From DATEOR01 sp963841425 (GTDB lineage Bacteria > Actinomycetota > Thermoleophilia > Gaiellales > Gaiellaceae), in assembly GCA_963841425.1 (NCBI GenBank), contig CAWJCL010000004.1, positions 1-64,000 on the forward strand: a DNA stretch of 64,000 nucleotides, read 5' to 3'. This document shows, in pieces, positions 9,031 through 17,069 of the stretch (positions within the stretch are counted from its first letter, which is position 1; every line of letters starts with the position of its first letter). A program made the position numbers and the translations under genes. Below the pieces are notes generated by a model. That model had not been told where the DNA came from. It saw nothing but the letters and a program-made list of their open reading frames with translations, and did no database searches.

Positions 9031-9122
9031 GCTAGGAGTGGTGACCGCCTGACTTTTTCTCCAGGCGCTCGGGGCGCCATGCCACATCGGAGGGCCGCAC
9101 GCTGCTGCTACGGGAGACAGGG

Positions 9123-9377
9123 TTAGGGGAATTCCGCGGGGCGTTCGACCCGGTGACCGTGCGCGAACACCGGCTCGCCCGCCTCAACCATCTCCTCGAA
9201 GCGCACGCGGGTGATCGTCACCTCCTGGATGCAGCAGGAATCCGAGCACTCGCAGAGCACGTCGATGACCTCCAGGTCGGTGGCCCAGGCGACGCTGGCG
9301 ATGTGCTCGTTCACCCCGCGGATGAGAGCTCGGTCGGGCGTCCTTTGATCGGAGGAAGGAGCCTTCAACTCGATCAC
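9123..9377 (-). CDS. small cysteine-containing protein, uncharacterised
   Basis: 84 residues. Its core, VNEHIASVAWATDLEVID followed by VLCECSDSCC and then IQEVTITRVRFEEMV, matches a pattern I know from uncharacterised actinobacterial proteins (a cluster CxC..x(3)C, then a beta strand and a helix with FE), and the cysteines could bind a metal. Read from GTG 9377, directly preceded by GAGAAGAG with almost no spacing; TTG three codons in, or GTG at residue 22 (the VNE motif), are alternatives. It is monocistronic, convergent with tRNA-like copy 3, and has no functional neighbour. I assign no role. Confidence 0.65.
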   Translation of the reverse strand: MIELKAPSSDQRTPDRALIRGVNEHIASVAWATDLEVIDVLCECSDSCCIQEVTITRVRFEEMVEAGEPVFAHGHRVERPAEFP

Positions 9378-9520
9378 CTCTTCTCTGAGTCAATTCCATC
9401 GTCTCAGCCACCGGATCCGGAGCCATCGGGGAAGTCACTGATCCGACCCCGCCCAAATTCTCATGTCCGTCCGCAGGACGCGCACGTTTCCGAAGCAGCC
9501 GTCATGGCAATAACGACCGC

Positions 9521-9606
9521 GGGGTCAGGCCAGGCTCGCAGGGTTGGGGGGAACCCTGCTAGCGCCTTCTACGGCGAAGGTGCGAGGTCTGGCCCCGGCT
9601 TTTTGT
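9521..9606 (+). ncRNA. candidate structured RNA: compact three-way junction plus T-run
   Basis: An outer helix pairs 9528-9533 (GGCCAG) with 9589-9594 (CTGGCC) and 9535-9537 (CTC) with 9584-9586 (GAG), leaving G9534 and GT 9587-9588 bulged. Inside are exactly two 8-base-pair hairpins: 9538-9545/9552-9559 with a six-G loop, and 9562-9569/9576-9583 (one G-U) with loop TACGGC. They are joined by TA 9560-9561 with no other unpaired junction base. CCGGC and five T (9600-9604) follow, so the + strand is the likely transcript. I could not match it to SRP RNA, tmRNA, 6S or a riboswitch class I know. It has no coding potential of its own. Confidence 0.5.
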
Positions 9607-9912
9607 CGTTGGTCACGTCAGTGCTTTCCCCCGATGCGGTGGGCGGGCCGCAGGAGGAGAGTGAGGGTGGAGGCCGGGGGACCCCTGGTCGGCAGCGGCC
9701 GCATCTGTCGGCTTTCTCTCCCGCCTCCGGCCTCCCTTGATCACGCATGAGTGACGTATTCGACCGATGCGCAGAGGCGAGCCGCGCGGCGACCGCTTCG
9801 GTCCACAAGACATTCTGCGCACGCCGTCTGGCCGCGAAATCGTCGTCCTTTGCAGGGAAATGCATGCGGTCGTACTGTCCTATTGACCGCTCGCGACAGG
9901 GAGGGCGGGGGA

Positions 9913-10269
9913 GTGCTGGTGCGGAAGGGTCTCGGCTCGCTGCGAACCGGCCGATTGAAGGCGCTCGGCCTTGCCGGCGCTATTGCGCTTCTCATTTTGC
10001 CGGCGAGCGCCGCTGAGCAGGACGCAGTTTCATATCTGCAGCACGCCTCACAAAACGCGTTTGTCCGCGAGCGCGGACCAGCGCCTCCACTTGAACATGC
10101 GTGGACGAGGACCCTCGGCGGGCCCGTCTCCTATGTGCTCGTTGCGGGGGGCCGGGTGTTCGTCCTCGCCGGAATCGACGACTGGCCGGGCTCTCGACCC
10201 GGGGCCCTCGATCGCTCCGCTGCGGGCCGGTATCCGTTGTGTACGGATCGATCGAGCTGCGGGCGCTGA
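9913..10269 (+). pseudogene. truncated secreted beta-propeller (PQQ-like) protein
   Basis: From GTG 9913 (GGGCGGGGGA upstream) the frame gives a basic N-terminus, a hydrophobic signal segment ending LPASAAEQ, and then LEHAWTRTLGGPVSY-VLVAGGRVFVLAG, the typical first blade of a PQQ-like/pyrrolo-quinoline repeat propeller. Such proteins usually run to 400 or more residues. Here sense is lost soon after FVLAG, and the frame ends at 10269 with an arginine/serine-rich tail. I found no later blades in the other frames up to 10550, so most of the gene is gone rather than frameshifted. Confidence 0.6.
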
Positions 10270-10554
10270 CGTTCGGGGGTGTTCCAACGGGATAGGCACA
10301 CAGCCGGTCGTCTCTTACTGCGGCCTCGAAGCCTGGTACCGCGGTTCGACCTCCGAGTCTAAACCCGCGCGGAGCCGATGGACCGCAAACGATTATTCCG
10401 TCGGGAGAGGGCGCGCCACCTCGGTAATTTGCCGCAGTTGCGATCAGACAGGCGCCTGATGGCACGCCCTGCTCGAGCTGAAATGCTGGAGGCGAGTGGC
10501 ACGGCAAACGACTGGTCGCCACCCGCAATGACCCCCCGAAAGCGGAGGCACAAG

Positions 10555-10725
10555 ATGTGGATGTGGTTTGGAATCGGCGGTTTCTTGTACTTGGTGTTGG
10601 CGTTTACGCTCGGCTTCATGACCTTGAGGAATAGGCATGGGTGGATGTTCTTCTTCGGCATCGTCTTCCCGTTCCTCTGGATCCTCGGGGCGTTCATGCG
10701 GCCAACCACGGGCGCGTATGCCTGA
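10555..10725 (+). CDS. small two-helix membrane protein
   Basis: 56 residues, with two transmembrane helices (about 4-22 and 28-46, rich in F, L, W and M) joined by LRNRHG, and a short C-terminus. The frame is open upstream to 10378, but GGAGG six bases before ATG 10555 favours this start. The first helix begins immediately (MWMWFGIGG). It resembles many small uncharacterised actinobacterial membrane proteins. No operon partner: it lies between the propeller relic and the amidotransferase gene. Confidence 0.65.
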   Translation: MWMWFGIGGFLYLVLAFTLGFMTLRNRHGWMFFFGIVFPFLWILGAFMRPTTGAYA

Positions 10726-10924
10726 GGACGATTGGGGCGCGGCGGTCACGGCGGCAACTTGCCGTGATCGTCGCGTCAGCGTCTCCACCTTGAGGCTGGG
10801 TTACCCGGCCGGTGCTAGAACCGACTGGACCTACGGGAGGAGGCCTCGCAGTCGTTTGCTCGCGCTTCTGTCCGCTTCAAGACGCGCGGACCTCGACATT
10901 GGCCATTGAGAAGGGAGACGGATC

Positions 10925-11764
10925 ATGTGTCGTTGGCTTGCATACTCCGGAAAGCCGGTCCTGATGGACAAGGTCCTCTATGGGCCGCAGCACTCACTGA
11001 TCGAGCAGAGCCTCGAGTCGCGCATGGGCGCGGAGCCGACGAACGGAGACGGCTTCGGGATCGGCTGGTACAGCCGGTACGGGCCGGGCACCTTCAAGAG
11101 CATGGAACCGGCCTGGAACGACCGCAACCTGCGCCAACTCGCCGGCCACGTCGAGTCGCACCTCTTCGTCGCCCACGTCCGTGCGACGACGGGAACGCCG
11201 GTGCAGCAGACGAACTGCCACCCGTTCGGTCACGGCAAGTGGCTGTGGGCGCACAACGGCGTGGTGTCGGATTGGCTGCAGGTGAAGCGCGACCTCGTGC
11301 TCGCGGTCGATCCTGAGCTCTATCCGTTCATCGAGGGCACGACCGACTCCGAGGTGCTCTTCTTCCTCGCGTTGACGCTTGGTCTCAACGAGGATCCGCC
11401 CGCCGCGGTCGCCCGCACGCTCGGGCTGGTCGAGGAAGTCGGTCACCAGCACGACGTCGAGTTCCCGTTCCAGGGGACGATCGTGACGACGAACGGCGAG
11501 CGGCTGTGGGCGTTTCGCTATTCAAGCGAGGGAAGGTCGCGCTCGCTCTTCTACTCGAGCACGTACGAGACGCTCAAGGAGCTCTACCCCGACGACCAGC
11601 GCCTCGCCCTCTTCGACGAGGAGACGCGGCTGGTCGTTTCCGAGCCACTCGGCGATCTGCCTGGCGTCTGGAACGAAGTGCCTGAGGCGAGCTACGGGAT
11701 CGTCCAACCCGGTCAGGACGAGCTGCACCCGTTCCAACCGGTGGTACCCGCGCACGTCGCATAG
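10925..11764 (+). CDS. class II glutamine amidotransferase (YafJ/EgtC-like)
   Basis: 279 residues beginning MCRWLAYSG, so Cys2 becomes the N-terminal nucleophile after Met removal, the hallmark of Ntn-type glutaminases. Further family motifs are NGDGFGIGWYS (glutamine and oxyanion region), HVRATTG, NCHPF and WAHNGVV. Length and motifs fit YafJ-like or EgtC-like stand-alone glutaminase proteins that release ammonia or cleave gamma-glutamyl bonds. In ergothioneine synthesis EgtC sits beside EgtB/EgtD; no such neighbours exist here, so the YafJ-like label is safer. AAGGGAGA precedes ATG. Monocistronic, ending just before tRNA-like copy 4. Confidence 0.9.
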   Translation: MCRWLAYSGKPVLMDKVLYGPQHSLIEQSLESRMGAEPTNGDGFGIGWYSRYGPGTFKSMEPAWNDRNLRQLAGHVESHLFVAHVRATTGTPVQQTNCHPFGHGKWLWAHNGVVSDWLQVKRDLVLAVDPELYPFIEGTTDSEVLFFLALTLGLNEDPPAAVARTLGLVEEVGHQHDVEFPFQGTIVTTNGERLWAFRYSSEGRSRSLFYSSTYETLKELYPDDQRLALFDEETRLVVSEPLGDLPGVWNEVPEASYGIVQPGQDELHPFQPVVPAHVA

Positions 11765-11854
11765 TCGGACCGCGACCGTGAACGACATGCTGCTCTCGCA
11801 CGAGGCGCCATGCCCACGCGGGTGTGGGGTTCATCGGCGCCCACCAGCTGTTGG

Positions 11855-11966
11855 CTTAAAGCGCTGAAAACGAAGCACTTTCGACGTGAGAGGACGGCTG
11901 GATCGCACCCAGGAGGTCGCCGGGTCGAGTCCGGCTAGCTCCATGAAAGACCTGCACACGCGGTTT
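11855..11966 (+). repeat. tRNA-Ala-like 3' half, copy 4, with upstream arm
   Basis: TAAAGCGCTGAAAACGAAGC and CACTTTCGACGTGAGA (11855-11891) match the arm before copies 2 and 5. The tRNA-like part is 11898-11943 (CTGG-ATCGCAC-CCAG, T-arm with one change, CGGGTCGAG, and TAGCTCCA). An imperfect AAAGACCTGC...GCGGTTTTTG hairpin follows. Same strand as all the other copies. Confidence 0.82.
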
Positions 11967-12305
11967 TTGTTTGCTGATCTGATTACAAGAGCGCCTGGAA
12001 GTGGAGGAGGCGGTCAGGGTTCGTTCGGCGGCAGAACTCGATTTCTCCTGGAAATCCGCGAGTTGAGCGCTCGCTGTTCGCTAGACGAGACGTTCGGCTC
12101 CGCAAGATGTTGGGGGAACCGCGGCCGGCGCCGGTCATTACGGCGACTTGGTCGGCGCGGCTCGGTCTCGCTGTCGCGAGGGCGCCAGAGTTCGATGCCG
12201 AGCTCGCGCGCGGGCACCTCCGCGACCAGCGGCAGCCGGCCGGGCTGGCGATGATGACCTTCTTTCGCGTCGGTGGCGCGACGTCGGCTGTCATCGCGGA
12301 CTTGG
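11967..12305. other. 339 bases without recognisable gene
   Basis: Between tRNA-like copy 4 and the cupredoxin-like relic. Frames are short and overlapping on both strands, without start signals or motifs. TGTTGGGGGAACC (12109-12121) echoes the GTTGGGGGA element seen before copies 2 and 3. Otherwise I see nothing. Confidence 0.35.
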
Positions 12306-12462
12306 TCAGGCCATGTCGACCGTGACCCTGAGATGGTTACCCGGCCCGATCGTCTCAACCTCCTCCATTCCGGGCATCCCGAGTGTCGGGTCGTGAACCT
12401 GTAGACGCCCCGGGTCGGAAAGGAAACCTGGGCGACGCCGTCCGTCATATAGGGATGCCCGG
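12306..12462 (-). pseudogene. C-terminal relic of a cupredoxin-like protein, frameshifted
   Basis: One minus-strand frame (to about 12400) reads MTDGVAQVSFPTRGVYRFTT. After a one-base shift another reads HDPTLGMPGMEEVETIGPG then NHLRVTVDMA and a stop at 12306. Joined, they look like the last two strands of a secreted cupredoxin-fold protein (the -GVYRFTT- ... -MPGM-EV-TIG- pattern). The 5' part is missing; the ferric-reductase-like gene ends 35 bases upstream. Short, so moderate confidence. Confidence 0.45.
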
Positions 12463-12496
12463 GGCGCGAAAGAGACGGGAGCCATAGGGCTCAAGC

Positions 12497-13465
12497 TCAC
12501 GGTCGCGCGGAGATCGTGCCGGCGATCCGGTTGGCGCCCGTTCCCTGCCATTGCGCCCTGACGAAGCGGCGAGCGCCGTTCGGGAGCCTGCAAACGGCGT
12601 CAAAGCCGAAGGATTCGGCTCTCGTGACGGTGCCGGTGCAGCGCGTGCCGCTCGGCAAGTACTCCATCTGAAAGGCCGTGCGCTCGATGTGCCCCGGTTG
12701 TACCAGCAGGTCGGCGCGCACGAGCACACGCTGCCTCCCTGTGCCCTCTCCAACCATCGAGACGATCCCGCGCGTGACACCTGTCACTTCCGAGATGCGC
12801 CCCTCGAGTCGCTCGCTGAAGCTGGCGGCGTTCCAGGGCTTCGTGTGGAAGCGGAACGGGCCGACGCCGAGCGCAACGACCAGCGTGGCAAGAGCCGCAC
12901 CGACGACTGCAACCCCAGGGGCCGACCTCCCAGCCGACAGTCGGTTTCGCCCGAACCGCCAGGCGGTCGCCGCGCCGACGGCCGCGGTCGAAAGGGCGTA
13001 CAGGGCCAGGAACCACGGTGCGCTGCGATCAGTCCCGCTCGCGATTCCGTGGATCGTCGCCAAGGTCCAAACCGCGAAGTTCAGATAGTGCGTGCGACGC
13101 CAGAAGCGGTAAGGAAGGCGGTCGCGGTAGTGATTCGCTATCGCGAGGGCGAGCAACAGCTCGGCCGCGACGATCCCGAAAGCAACCCACACCGGCCGGT
13201 AGCGCGAGACGAAGGGCAGCACTATCGACGCAAACGAGAACGGCAGCCAAGCGTCGATCGCGATTGTGACGACGTGGATGACGAGGAACGTTCCGACAAG
13301 CAGTCCCGCGAAGCGGTGGACGTCCTCGAGGGCGTACTTTGGCCATCGGCGCAGCCGCGCGTTTCGGGCCATTGTCAAGCCGAGTACGACCACGAAGCTG
13401 ATCAGGACGTACGCCGCGATTCCGGCCGCACGCGCCGCGTACCAGTCGAGAGGGTTCGATGTCAC
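12497..13465 (-). CDS. ferric-reductase-like transmembrane protein with C-terminal exported domain (module 1)
   Basis: About 322 residues. After a short N-terminus (SNPLDWYAARAAGI) come about six transmembrane helices with histidines spaced as in haem-b ferric reductases (HRFAG, HVVTIA, RRTHYLNFAVW, TIHGIASG), then a seventh helix and a roughly 100-residue extracytoplasmic beta-rich domain (QRVLVRADLLVQPG ... CTGTVTR ... CRLPNGARR) with two cysteines. It probably moves electrons across the membrane. GTG 13465 overlaps the stop of the ApbE gene as GTGA, which decides the start; ATG 13471 is possible. Last gene of a three-gene operon: small protein, ApbE, this. The paralogue at 21143 lacks the C-terminal domain. 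Confidence 0.85.
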   Translation of the reverse strand: MTSNPLDWYAARAAGIAAYVLISFVVVLGLTMARNARLRRWPKYALEDVHRFAGLLVGTFLVIHVVTIAIDAWLPFSFASIVLPFVSRYRPVWVAFGIVAAELLLALAIANHYRDRLPYRFWRRTHYLNFAVWTLATIHGIASGTDRSAPWFLALYALSTAAVGAATAWRFGRNRLSAGRSAPGVAVVGAALATLVVALGVGPFRFHTKPWNAASFSERLEGRISEVTGVTRGIVSMVGEGTGRQRVLVRADLLVQPGHIERTAFQMEYLPSGTRCTGTVTRAESFGFDAVCRLPNGARRFVRAQWQGTGANRIAGTISARP

Positions 13466-14313
13466 GTGCATGCGTGCTCCGGAACGAATGCGCGCCAAGC
13501 CGCATTCGTGACGATCTCACCATCCAGGGCGACGAACCGTGCGGGAATCCCTTGCTCGTCGAGCCAGTCCGGCCCCTCGCCGTCGAGCAAGAATCCCGCC
13601 TTCGCGGCGGCGTCGGCAGCGAGACAGCTCGCGCCGCATGCGCTGACCTGCTTCCACCGCGCCTGCGAGGGTCGCCCAGTGCGTGGATCGATCAGGTGAT
13701 GCTGGGCGAGACCGCCGCGGCGCCACCGGCGTCGATCGGTTCCGCTCGTCGCGAGCGCGCCGCGGACGAGCCGCACGACTTCTCCGTCCGTCAGCGCGAC
13801 GACTGCGCCGCCGCGTACGGCGATGTCGCCGCCCGCCGAGACGAATCCGGCGCCCGGGAGAAGTGCGACGGCGTCGTCGACGGTCTTGCCTTTCACGACA
13901 CCGTTGAGGTCGAGCAGCACGCCGTAGGGGAAGAAGACCCGCCGCCCGACCAGCCGCACGGCTCGCCAGTCGCCGACGGGGGCCGTCCGCGGAGCGCGTC
14001 CATCGTCCCTGAGCCGTCCGAAGTCCGTGTCGTAGCCGGCCTCTTCGAGCGCAGCGCCGACGGTCGGTACGACGAGGCCGTCGCTCTCGCGCGCGACGTC
14101 GAGCGCCAGCCCGAGCATCGAGGCAAACCCCGCGGAAACGTGAAGCGGACGTCCTGCACGTCCGTTGACGGAGCTGAGCTCGCTGTCGTCGCGAAAGCGG
14201 CTGAAGATCCGATCGCGCGCAGCAAAGAGCGCCTCCACTGTCTCGCGCGTTTCGGGGTCAGCGCCGCCGATCACGATCTCACAACCCATCGATGTGAAAC
14301 GCTGCGTGGTCAC
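13462..14313 (-). CDS. apbE: FAD:protein FMN transferase (module 1)
   Basis: 283 residues of the ApbE family, which attaches FMN from FAD to a Thr/Ser of exported electron carriers. Motifs seen: FTSMGCEIVIGG near the N-terminus, ELSSVNGRAG, GVVKGKTVDDA, VSAGGDIAVRGG, ATSGTDRRRW and HHLIDPRTGRP. The long upstream extension of the frame is arginine-rich and was rejected; GTG 14313 forms a GTGA overlap with the upstream gene's stop. No classical signal peptide or lipobox is visible, unlike many ApbE proteins. No FMN-binding-domain acceptor with the usual SGAT-type motif is present in the window, so the acceptor is unknown. Coupled to a ferric-reductase-like protein, as in the second module. Confidence 0.88.
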   Translation of the reverse strand: MTTQRFTSMGCEIVIGGADPETRETVEALFAARDRIFSRFRDDSELSSVNGRAGRPLHVSAGFASMLGLALDVARESDGLVVPTVGAALEEAGYDTDFGRLRDDGRAPRTAPVGDWRAVRLVGRRVFFPYGVLLDLNGVVKGKTVDDAVALLPGAGFVSAGGDIAVRGGAVVALTDGEVVRLVRGALATSGTDRRRWRRGGLAQHHLIDPRTGRPSQARWKQVSACGASCLAADAAAKAGFLLDGEGPDWLDEQGIPARFVALDGEIVTNAAWRAFVPEHACT

Positions 14314-14582
14314 GACGTGCTCGTGGTGGCATCGGGAGGCGCTGTCGTGGGCGCGAGAACGCCCGCCTGGAGGAGGTTCTGGCGGACGGCCTGGTACAGC
14401 GGCTGCGGGATCGCGAGGGAACCCACGCCACGCTTCGGGTGCCCGGCGTACGTCACGCGCGCCAGCGCCATCGTTGCCCCGAAGCCAACCGCGGCGATGG
14501 CGACGATCCATCGCTTGGCCAAGCGCGATCGGTGTCGCGCCGCGATCCGTCGCGACTCAGGCGGGCCCTCGGATCTGACCAC
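14310..14582 (-). CDS. small membrane-anchored protein leading module 1
   Basis: 90 residues from GTG 14582. Cytoplasmic Arg-rich start, one transmembrane helix (about 24-42, WIVAIAAVGFGATMALA), then an extracytoplasmic tail of some 45 residues ending in Pro/Thr/Ser. Its stop overlaps the ApbE start. The position matches the protein at 22665 in module 2 (also one helix and a Pro/Ala-rich tail just before ApbE), though sequences are little alike. It could be an assembly or docking factor for the flavin system. No ribosome binding site is obvious, so the start is uncertain. Confidence 0.55.
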   Translation of the reverse strand: MVRSEGPPESRRIAARHRSRLAKRWIVAIAAVGFGATMALARVTYAGHPKRGVGSLAIPQPLYQAVRQNLLQAGVLAPTTAPPDATTSTS

Positions 14583-14894
14583 GCTGACAGTGAACCGGCG
14601 GCGGCTAAGAAATCGATGAGAGCGGCGTCGGCTTAACCGCAGCTCAATCTTCCGGCAAGAGACCGGCCCGAACTGCCACTGTGGGGCTCGGTGTCGAAAA
14701 GCGCGCGCTGGCCCAGCGAGCCGGCCGCGAGTGCGAGAGAGACCAAAGCTCGATCGTTGCGGCCGTGCCGAGTTTCCCATCGCTCGCTCGCAAGTGCGAC
14801 CTCGACCATCTCCTTACCATCGAGCGCATCTGGCTGTTCGCTGCCGAGTCGGTTCTTCCGGCGGCGCGCTGGCGCCGCAGGAACAATCCGCCGT
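14583..14894. other. 312-base divergent intergenic region
   Basis: Lies between the minus-strand module 1 and the plus-strand lipoprotein gene and must hold both promoters. Both strands have long open frames, but these are extensions of the flanking genes with unnatural composition. I cannot place promoter boxes with confidence. Confidence 0.35.
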
Positions 14895-16772
14895 GTGCGA
14901 AGCGCCGTCCTCGCCGTCGCAGTCGTGCTGGCGCTCGCCGGATGCAGCGGCTCCCATCGGAGCGCCGACGACACCGGGGTCGCACCACGAGACGACGCGC
15001 CGACCACAACGCAGGCGCAAGAGCGCCAGCACCCACAGGCACCCGAGTCGCCTGCCCGGATGGCGCTCGGCCTACCACCGATCAAGTCGGGCCCGGTGCC
15101 CGGGTACGTGCTGATCGCCGACCGTAACAACGGCCGCATCCTGCTCGTCTCGCCCACCAAGAAGCGAGTGGTCTGGCGCTACACCGGGCTGCAAGATCCG
15201 GACGATGCGTTCTTTACCCCCGATTACCGCCGGATCTCGACGAACGAGGAGTACGACCAGACGATCAAGCTGCTTTCGCTGAAGAAGCACTCGCTCGTCT
15301 GGAGCTACGGCCATCCAGGCGTCCGTGGGTCGTCGCCCGGGTACCTCTCGAACCCCGACGACGCCTACGTGCTGCAGAACGGGCTCGTCATGGTCGCGGA
15401 CATCCAGAACTGCCGCGTCCTCTTCATCAACGGGCACCACAGGATCGTTCGCGAGATCGGGCATGCGGGGAACTGCACGCACAATCCTCCCGCCACGCTC
15501 TCCTCGCCCAACGGAGCCGCGCCGCTCCCGGACGGAGGGGTGCTCGTCACCGAGATCGGTGGCTGGGTCGACAGGATCGGCCGGGGCGGACGCCTCCTCT
15601 ACGCAGTGCGGACACCGACGAACTACCCCTCCGATGCGCAGCTCCTTCCGAACGGCAACCTCCTCGTCGCCGGGTTCAACACCCCGGGGCGGGTGGACGA
15701 GATCACGCCGGAGGGGCGCGTCGTGTGGACCTTCGCGCCGACGGGCTACTGGTCGCTCGACCGGCCCTCACTGGCGGTGCGCTGGCCGAATGGGAAGATC
15801 GCGATCACGGACGACTGGCACCACCGCGTGCTGATCGTCGACAAGCGGACGAAGAAAGTGGTCTGGTCGTATGGTCACCTCAACCAGCCCGGCACGGTGC
15901 CCGGCTACCTGAACAAGCCGGACGGCCTCGACCTGCTGCCCGCCGCGGTCACCGGGAAGCCGGCCGCGCCGGCGCCACCTGCGGTTGGGCTCGTAACGCG
16001 CATCGGCACTCTTCCGCGGCCGCTCTCGAAGGCGGCCGCGGTCGCGTTCGCGAATGGTGAACTCCTCGTTCTCGGCGGGCTCGTGAACGGGTCTTCGACC
16101 GACCAGATACTGGCCGGTGCGCCTTCGTCTCTCCGCGCGGCCGGGTCGCTCCCCACGCCGACCCACGACGCCGCCGCAGCCACCGACGGCGGGAAGGCGC
16201 TCCTCTTCGGGGGCGGCGAGAGCGTCTCGACGAACACGATCGTCGCCGTATCACCCAAAGGCGCCGCACGGCGCGCCGGGGCCCTGGACGAACCGCTGTC
16301 CGACCTCGGGAGCGTCACGCTCGATGGGCAGACCTACCTCGTGGGCGGTTACACCGGCGCGCAGTACGCCTCCGCCGTACTCCGTTACGCGAACGGGAAG
16401 ACGGTCACGGTATCGCGCCTACGGGAGGGGACCCGGTACGCGGGTGTTGCGGGGCTCGACGGTCGGATCTACGTGGCCGGAGGTCTGACGCCCGGAGGGC
16501 CGAGCGACGCGGTCTGGTCGATCCGGCCGGGAGGCAAGCCTCAAAGGGTTGCGACGCTTCCTCGTCCCGAGGCGCACGGCGCCCTGGCCGCCCTTGGAGG
16601 AGCGCTCTACTACGTGGGCGGCACGCGCATCCTCCGGATCCTCCTCTCGGGCGAGGTCTCGACCGTGGCTCGCCTGCCCCACCGGCTCGAGGACCCGGCG
16701 GTAGTCGCCGTCGGCGACAAGATCGTCATCGTTGGAGGCGGTACGAGTTCGGTCTACGCGTACCAGCAGTAA
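14895..16772 (+). CDS. lipoprotein with two beta-propeller domains (NHL/PQQ-like plus Kelch-like)
   Basis: 625 residues from GTG 14895. The leader is AVLAVAVVLALAGCSG, with lipobox LAGC, so it is lipid-anchored outside the membrane. Residues about 60-365 form a propeller with repeated 'ADRNNGRILLVSP / VVWRYTG', 'VADIQNCRVLFI', 'ITDDWHHRVLIVD / KKVVWSYG' units. A proline/alanine linker (KPAAPAPPAVG) leads to a second propeller of Kelch-like blades (ELLVLGGLVNG, TYLVGGYTGAQ, RIYVAGGLTPGG, ALYYVGG, KIVIVGGG). Such proteins usually bind partners or envelope polymers; no catalytic residues stand out. The frame is open upstream, but the lipobox sets the start. Monocistronic. Confidence 0.85.
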   Translation: MRSAVLAVAVVLALAGCSGSHRSADDTGVAPRDDAPTTTQAQERQHPQAPESPARMALGLPPIKSGPVPGYVLIADRNNGRILLVSPTKKRVVWRYTGLQDPDDAFFTPDYRRISTNEEYDQTIKLLSLKKHSLVWSYGHPGVRGSSPGYLSNPDDAYVLQNGLVMVADIQNCRVLFINGHHRIVREIGHAGNCTHNPPATLSSPNGAAPLPDGGVLVTEIGGWVDRIGRGGRLLYAVRTPTNYPSDAQLLPNGNLLVAGFNTPGRVDEITPEGRVVWTFAPTGYWSLDRPSLAVRWPNGKIAITDDWHHRVLIVDKRTKKVVWSYGHLNQPGTVPGYLNKPDGLDLLPAAVTGKPAAPAPPAVGLVTRIGTLPRPLSKAAAVAFANGELLVLGGLVNGSSTDQILAGAPSSLRAAGSLPTPTHDAAAATDGGKALLFGGGESVSTNTIVAVSPKGAARRAGALDEPLSDLGSVTLDGQTYLVGGYTGAQYASAVLRYANGKTVTVSRLREGTRYAGVAGLDGRIYVAGGLTPGGPSDAVWSIRPGGKPQRVATLPRPEAHGALAALGGALYYVGGTRILRILLSGEVSTVARLPHRLEDPAVVAVGDKIVIVGGGTSSVYAYQQ

Positions 16773-17069
16773 CGCGCCTTTCCAATACTTGCGGAACTCG
16801 TCCCAGGACGTTACTGCCGTTGAAGGCCGGCCGGCGTGATTTGTTGAACTCCCGGGAGGACGCGCGGAATAATCGGGAGAGCTTCGGCCCTAGCGACAAC
16901 GATGATCAGGCGCGGATCGCGAACGTTGCAGCCCAAACAGCTCCTCGGACGCCTGAGCGTGCAGGTAAGCATGACGTCGTAAGGCTGTCCTTGGGAAATG
17001 GCGCCGGCTAGTACCCGGAGAGCGTGTAGTCGCTCGGCGACGGATATCGTCGACTGATCCTGTACGGCG

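Noticed and set aside
9521..9606. Bacterial SRP RNA, tmRNA or known riboswitch
   Set aside because: It lacks the conserved GGAA-type SRP tetraloop region and internal loops, is too short for tmRNA, and shows no conserved core of riboswitch classes I know.
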